Made by a program: the position numbers and the translations under genes
The notes under the pieces: model-generated
Seen by the model: only the letters and a program-made list of their open reading frames with translations
Told to the model about the DNA's origin: nothing
Database searches by the model: none
Origin: Sphaerisporangium fuscum
GTDB lineage: Bacteria > Actinomycetota > Actinomycetes > Streptosporangiales > Streptosporangiaceae
Assembly: GCF_018531465.1 (NCBI RefSeq)
Contig: NZ_JAHDTF010000028.1
Span: 1-64,000, forward strand
DNA length: 64,000 bases
Direction: 5' to 3'
Part shown: one piece after another, positions 59,569 to 64,000 of the stretch
Layout: each line of letters opens with the position of its first letter
Position numbering within the stretch: position 1 is the first letter of the stretch

Positions 59569-61902
59569 ATGAATAACAAAGAGCATAAAGGCCCGGAGTT
59601 TCACATTACTACCAAGAATAATGAAGCAGGGGCTACCCGTCAACTCGAGCTCGCCAAGGAACAGCAATACGTCGGCCGCCTGTACGAGCGGCTCGACCTG
59701 CTGCGCGCCCGGACGCAGAAGCAGCTTGACGGCGTGCTCGCCCAGGGCGGCGGCGGCACCCACCAGAACCGCTCGGAGCGCGACAGCTTCGCCGCCATGT
59801 ACTCCGAGCGGCTGGCCCGGCTGTGGGCGGTCGAGAACGGCCTGTGCTTCGGGCGCCTCGACCTGGCCGGCGAGAAGCCCCTATATATAGGTCGCCTCGG
59901 CCTGTCCGACGACGACCAGGCGAGGCTGCTCATCGACTGGCGCGCCCCGGTCGCCCAGCCGTTCTACCGCGCCACACCGGCGGCCCCCATGGGCGTCACC
60001 CGCAGGCGTCACCTGCAGACCCGGGGACGGCGCGTCATCGGCGTCGACGACGACCTGCTCGACCTCGACCGGCTGACCGAGGACGACCGCGCCACGCTGA
60101 ACGGCGAGGCCGCGCTGCTCGCCGCCCTCGACGAGAAGCGCACCGGGCGCATGCGCGACATCGTCGCCACCATCCAGGCCGAGCAGGACCGCGTGATCCG
60201 CAGCGACCTGAACGGCATCCTGGTCGTCCAGGGCGGCCCCGGCACCGGCAAGACCGTCGTGGCCCTGCACCGCGCCGCCTACCTGCTGTACACCCACCGC
60301 GAGCGGCTCGCCCGGCGCGGCGTGCTCATCGTCGGCCCGAACCTCACCTTCCTGCGCTACATCGAGCAGGTGCTGCCCTCCCTGGGCGAGACCGACGTCC
60401 TGCTGTCCACCGTCTCCGAGCTGTACCCCGGGGTGACCGCCAAGGCCCGCGAGTCCGCCGCCGCCGCCGAGATCAAGGGCTCCCTCCGGATGGCCGAGGT
60501 GATCGCCCGGGCGCTGCGCGACCGCCAGCGGGTGCCACGCAAGCCGATCGACATCGACCTCGGCCGCTACAAGCTCCGCCTCGACCAGCGCACCTGCGAG
60601 GCCGCCAAGAACCGCGCGGTGCGCAGCCGCCGCCCCCACAACGAGGCCCGCTCGGTCTTCGTCCGCCACATCCTGAACGCCCTGGCCAAGCAGGCCGCCA
60701 AGGCGCTGGGCCGGGGCATGCTCGACGAGGGCGACCTCGCCGACCTGCGGGAGGATCTTCGCACCGAGCCCGCCGTCAAGAGCGCCCTCAACCGGCTGTG
60801 GCCCTACCTCACCCCGCAGCAGCTGCTCATCGGCCTGTTCGGCTCCCACGAACGCATGTCGTACGCCGGGCTCGGCCCCGCCGAGCGGGAGGTCCTGCAC
60901 CGCGAGCCCCCGCGCGGCGGCGGCGACCACTGGACCGAGGCCGACGTGCCGCTGCTGGACGAGGCCGCCGAGCTGCTCGGCGACATCGACCCCGCCGTGC
61001 TGCGCGCCGCCGCCCTGCAGGCCGAGGAGGAGCTCGCCGCCGCCCGCCGCGCCGAGCAGGCCGAACGCGACTTCGAGCTCACCTACGCCCGCGAGGTGCT
61101 CGAACTGACCGGCATGTCGGAGATCATGGACGCCGAGCGGTTCGCCGCCCGGCACCGCGACGACGAGATCCACCTGACGACCGCCGAACGCGCGGCGGCC
61201 GACCGCACCTGGGCCTACGGCCACATCATCGTGGACGAGGCGCAGGAGCTCTCCCCGATGGCGTGGCGGATGCTCATGCGCCGCAGCCCCAACAGGTCCA
61301 TGACCATCGTCGGCGACATCGCCCAGACCGGCTCGGCGGCGGGCGCCTCCTCCTGGGCGCAGGTCCTCGGCCCCTACGCCGACGGGCGCTGGCGAGAGGA
61401 GACGCTGACCGTCAACTACCGCACCCCGGTCGAGCTGATGGCGGTCGCGGCCGACGTGCTCAAGCTCGTCGGCCCCGGCCTCCGGGCCCCCGATTCGGTC
61501 CGGGAGACCGGGGAACGGCCGTGGTCGCGGCGCGTCGGCGGCGCCGCCGAGCTCGGGGACGTCGTGCGCGGCGAGATCGTCGAAGGCGGACGGCTGGTGG
61601 TGATCGTCCCGGCGTCCCGGGCGGCGGAGCTTGGGGAGGCCGTCACCTCGTCGGTGCCGGGCGCCGTGGCCGGGCCCGGCGCGGACGCCCTGGAGGCGCC
61701 GGTCGCCGTGCTCACCGTCGCCGACGCCAAGGGCCTGGAGTTCGACGCGGTGATCGTCGTGGAGCCCGGCGAGATCCTCGGCGAGTCGCGGCGCGGCCCC
61801 AGCGATCTTTACGTCGCCCTGACCCGCGCCACCCGCACCCTCGGCGTCGTCCACACCGCCGCCCTGCCTGCGGTCCTGGGACGGGTGACGCCGCGCTCGT
61901 GA
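59569..61902 (+). CDS. HelD-like RNA polymerase-associated helicase
   Basis: 777-residue superfamily 1 ATPase of the HelD/HelR type, which releases stalled RNA polymerase. The N-terminus is a long helical arm (ELAKEQQYVGRLYERLDLLR and onward, about residues 24-60), typical of HelD, followed by YIGRLGLSDDDQARLLIDWRAP. Walker A is GGPGTGKT at 222-229, motif II HIIVDEAQELSPMAW, then VGDIAQTGS, TVNYRTPVEL, AKGLEFDAVIVV and VALTRATRTLG. ATG 59569 is the first plausible start. A TATTCT -10 at 59547-59552 predicts a very short leader. The first 70 nt of the gene are much more A/T-rich than the rest. Some HelR proteins confer rifamycin tolerance; whether this one does cannot be seen. Confidence 0.85.
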   Translation: MNNKEHKGPEFHITTKNNEAGATRQLELAKEQQYVGRLYERLDLLRARTQKQLDGVLAQGGGGTHQNRSERDSFAAMYSERLARLWAVENGLCFGRLDLAGEKPLYIGRLGLSDDDQARLLIDWRAPVAQPFYRATPAAPMGVTRRRHLQTRGRRVIGVDDDLLDLDRLTEDDRATLNGEAALLAALDEKRTGRMRDIVATIQAEQDRVIRSDLNGILVVQGGPGTGKTVVALHRAAYLLYTHRERLARRGVLIVGPNLTFLRYIEQVLPSLGETDVLLSTVSELYPGVTAKARESAAAAEIKGSLRMAEVIARALRDRQRVPRKPIDIDLGRYKLRLDQRTCEAAKNRAVRSRRPHNEARSVFVRHILNALAKQAAKALGRGMLDEGDLADLREDLRTEPAVKSALNRLWPYLTPQQLLIGLFGSHERMSYAGLGPAEREVLHREPPRGGGDHWTEADVPLLDEAAELLGDIDPAVLRAAALQAEEELAAARRAEQAERDFELTYAREVLELTGMSEIMDAERFAARHRDDEIHLTTAERAAADRTWAYGHIIVDEAQELSPMAWRMLMRRSPNRSMTIVGDIAQTGSAAGASSWAQVLGPYADGRWREETLTVNYRTPVELMAVAADVLKLVGPGLRAPDSVRETGERPWSRRVGGAAELGDVVRGEIVEGGRLVVIVPASRAAELGEAVTSSVPGAVAGPGADALEAPVAVLTVADAKGLEFDAVIVVEPGEILGESRRGPSDLYVALTRATRTLGVVHTAALPAVLGRVTPRS

Positions 61903-62463
61903 AGGGGACTCCGTCCCGCCGGGCGAGCGCCATAAGCGCAGATGACGGCATTGACGGCACTCACGTCTCCTGTCCTAGCTGCGAAAACTTGGTGTTTCCG
62001 CTGATCGGGACACGGTTGACATCTGAGCTGAGGTCGGTAGTTTGCTGGACAGTCCAGCACGGGACTACCGGTTGGCCGTCTTCAGACATCGTCGGATTCT
62101 GCGTCACGACGGAGAGTGACTCCGTCTGCTCAACCAGGCGCAGCGCTGGCGTTCCGTCGAGTCGGGGCACCCCAGCCGGGTGGGGGGTTGGACCCGGGAG
62201 GGGCCCGGACACCCAGTAGACAACGGAAATCCGCGCTCGCCGCCGACGGGACGGATCCGGTCCGAAGGGTCGTCCGGGCCCTCTTCCCGTCCCGTGCCAG
62301 AGCCGCAGCGTGGTTCCTGGGTTCCCTTACGGAACAGAGGGAGACCCAGGGATCACCATGCGTACCGATTCGCCGCCGCACCATGCCTGCGGTTGGAGTG
62401 GGGTCCGCTGAGCGGTAGCGTTCGGTGGTTACCGAAGGTCCCGCGAGAAGAGAACCATTCCCT
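61903..62463 (+). promoter_or_regulatory. Leader/promoter region of lnt
   Basis: 561 bp without a supported gene. TTGACA (62016-62021), 16-bp spacer, TAGTTT (62038-62043) is a good promoter, directly followed by the palindrome CTGGAC-A-GTCCAG (62045-62057). A small hairpin (TTCGGT/ACCGAA) lies about 30 bp before the lnt start. If lnt starts here it would have a leader of about 415 nt. Confidence 0.45.
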
Positions 62464-64000
62464 GTGGCGCAAACGGTGCAGGAAGACCAGCGGGTGCCGG
62501 CCGTCCCCGGCCCACCGCGGGCTTGGCATACCCTCTGGCGCGCCGCCACCGCGGTGGCCGGCGGCGTGGTGCTGTTCTTCGCCTTCCCCCCGGCCGGCCT
62601 GTGGTTCCTCGCGCCGCCCGGCGTCGCGCTGCTCACGCTCGCGGTGCGCGGCGTGCGCCCGCGGCGGGCCGCCTGGCTCGGCTACCTCGGCGGCGCCGCG
62701 TTCCTGGTGCCCGCGCTCACCTGGGTGCAGCCGATCGGCGACGACGCCTGGCTCGCCCTGGTCGCGATCGAGAGCCTCTTCTTCGCCGCCATGTCGGCGG
62801 GCGTGGCCCTGGTCACGCGGCTGCGGGGCTGGCCGGTGTGGACGGCCGCGCTGTGGGTGGCCCAGGAGTGGGCGCGCGGCCTGTTCCCGGTGGGCGGCTT
62901 CCCATGGGTGCGGGTGGCGTTCAGCCAGGGGGAGTCGCCGTTCACGCCGTACGCCGCGCTCGGCGGGGCGCCGCTGGTCACCTTCGCCGTGGTGCTGTGC
63001 GGCGGCCTGCTGGCCTCCGCGGCGGCGCGAATCGCGCCCCGGCAGGGCGGCGGCGCCGCGGTCAGGTGGACGGCGTACGTCCTGGCGGGCGCGCTGGTGG
63101 TGCCCCTGCTCGCCTACGCCGTGCCCCGGCCGGGCGCCGAGGCGTCCGGCACCGTCCGCGTCGGGGTGATCCAGGGGAACGTCCCCGGCACCGGCATGGG
63201 CTTCCTCGGCGACCAGCCCGCCGTCGTCCTGCGCAACCACGCCGACAAGACCCACGAGCTGGCCCAGGCGGTGCGGGCGGGCAAGGTGGCCAGGCCCGAC
63301 ATCGTGATCTGGCCCGAGAACTCCACCGACATCGACCCCTACCGCAGCACCTTCGCCTACGATGTCATCGACGCGGCCGTCCGCGACATCGGCGTGCCGG
63401 TGCTCGTCGGCGCCGTGGTCCGCTCGCCCGACGGGCAGCACCGCATGACGCGCGGCATCGTCTGGGACCCGGCCCACGGCCCCGGCGCCTACTACGACAA
63501 GCGCAAGCTGGTGCCGTTCGGGGAGTTCGTCCCGTTCAAGGAGCTGCTCGAGAAGTTCATCAAGCGGATCGACCTGGTGGGCCTGCAGTCGCTGCCCGGC
63601 GACCGCGACGGCGACCTGAAGATGGGGCCGGTGACGGTGGGCGCCGTCGAGTGCTACGAGGTCGCCTTCGACGACACCGTCCGCAGCACGGTGCTCACGG
63701 GCGGCAGCCCGCTGGTGGTGCAGACCAACAACGCCACCTACGCCCTTTCCAACCTCCCGCCGCAGCAGCTCGCCATGTCGCAGCTGAGGGCGGTCGAACA
63801 CAACCGCGCGGTGATCACGGCCGCGACGACCGGCATCTCGGCCTACGTCGACCCCGACGGCAAGGTGCGCTGGCGCACCGCCGAGCGGGTGGCCGACATG
63901 GCCGTGGTGGACGTCCAGATCCGGAAGGGGGAGACCCTCGCCACACGCGTCGGGGCCCTGCCGGAACGGGCGTTGCTTCTCATAGGTGCAGGCGCCCTGG
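62464..64000 (+). CDS. lnt: Apolipoprotein N-acyltransferase, 3' end beyond window
   Basis: Adds the third acyl chain to lipoproteins at the membrane. At least 512 codons are open to the right edge with no stop. GTG 62464 is the likely start. Several hydrophobic segments occupy the first about 220 residues (VAGGVVLFFAFPPAGLWFLA onward), then a nitrilase-like domain starting RVGVIQGNVPG. The catalytic Glu (IWPENSTD), Lys (YYDKRKLVPFGE) and Cys (GAVECYE) are all present. The many lipoprotein-type binding proteins in this window would be natural substrates. Confidence 0.92.
   Translation, partial: MAQTVQEDQRVPAVPGPPRAWHTLWRAATAVAGGVVLFFAFPPAGLWFLAPPGVALLTLAVRGVRPRRAAWLGYLGGAAFLVPALTWVQPIGDDAWLALVAIESLFFAAMSAGVALVTRLRGWPVWTAALWVAQEWARGLFPVGGFPWVRVAFSQGESPFTPYAALGGAPLVTFAVVLCGGLLASAAARIAPRQGGGAAVRWTAYVLAGALVVPLLAYAVPRPGAEASGTVRVGVIQGNVPGTGMGFLGDQPAVVLRNHADKTHELAQAVRAGKVARPDIVIWPENSTDIDPYRSTFAYDVIDAAVRDIGVPVLVGAVVRSPDGQHRMTRGIVWDPAHGPGAYYDKRKLVPFGEFVPFKELLEKFIKRIDLVGLQSLPGDRDGDLKMGPVTVGAVECYEVAFDDTVRSTVLTGGSPLVVQTNNATYALSNLPPQQLAMSQLRAVEHNRAVITAATTGISAYVDPDGKVRWRTAERVADMAVVDVQIRKGETLATRVGALPERALLLIGAGAL

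Noticed and set aside
62116..62418. Open frame between HelD-like gene and lnt
   Set aside because: Overlaps other equally long frames, no recognisable protein features; more likely lnt leader.

Overview
High-GC DNA with GTG/ATG starts, strong AGGAGG-type ribosome sites, TTGAC(A/G) promoters and many secreted multi-domain glycosidases points to a soil or plant-litter actinomycete, probably Streptosporangiaceae-like (Nonomuraea/Streptosporangium/Microbispora type). The family placement is inference from gene content. The window is chromosomal in character: no rRNA, tRNA, CRISPR array, transposase or phage gene was recognised.

Layout. 1-123: C-terminus of a ROK protein. 0.2-6.2 kb: LacI repressor divergent from an ABC sugar importer (binding protein, two permeases) and a cytosolic GH63-like glucosidase. 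6.4-9.8 kb: secreted GH29 alpha-L-fucosidase and CE1-type esterase, both ending in a ricin-type (CBM13) lectin. 10.4-15.6 kb: GntR/FadR regulator divergent from a second ABC importer plus an enolase-superfamily enzyme. 15.6-30.4 kb: secreted carbohydrate enzymes (GH54 arabinofuranosidase, beta-helix protein, second CE1 esterase with CBM2, GH39-like clan-A glycosidase, SGNH esterase, GH27, GH43) and one more GntR regulator. 30.6-33.6 kb: small secreted protein divergent from a two-component system. 33.7-36.9 kb: GH78 rhamnosidase. 37.1-44.0 kb: arabinose locus (araA plus third ABC importer, divergent from GH51). 44.1-47.2 kb: NERD-helicase and Lrp-type regulator. 47.3-54.1 kb: ROK repressor, fourth ABC importer, GH4 glycosidase and BadF-type sugar kinase in one minus-strand operon. 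54.4-64 kb: DUF3103-like secreted protein, BTAD/AAA regulator, HelD-like helicase and the start of apolipoprotein N-acyltransferase.

How it works together. The enzymes would remove fucose, arabinose, galactose, rhamnose, xylose and ester groups from plant hemicellulose or pectin side chains outside the cell. The four importers would take up the products, and the cytosolic enzymes (GH63-like, GH51, AraA, GH4 plus kinase, enolase-family enzyme) would process them. No importer carries its own ATPase, so a shared MsiK-type ATPase elsewhere is likely. Small palindromes recur in the intergenic regions: CGAAYCGATTCG, TGTTAGCGCTAACA-like, and a 15-mer GATGAAACGTTCATC. They suggest that the dispersed enzyme genes form LacI-family regulons. 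The lectin modules are almost identical in DNA across genes and show recombinant patterns, a fully identical 384-bp copy pair and a decayed remnant, so they behave as a swapped or gene-converted cassette.
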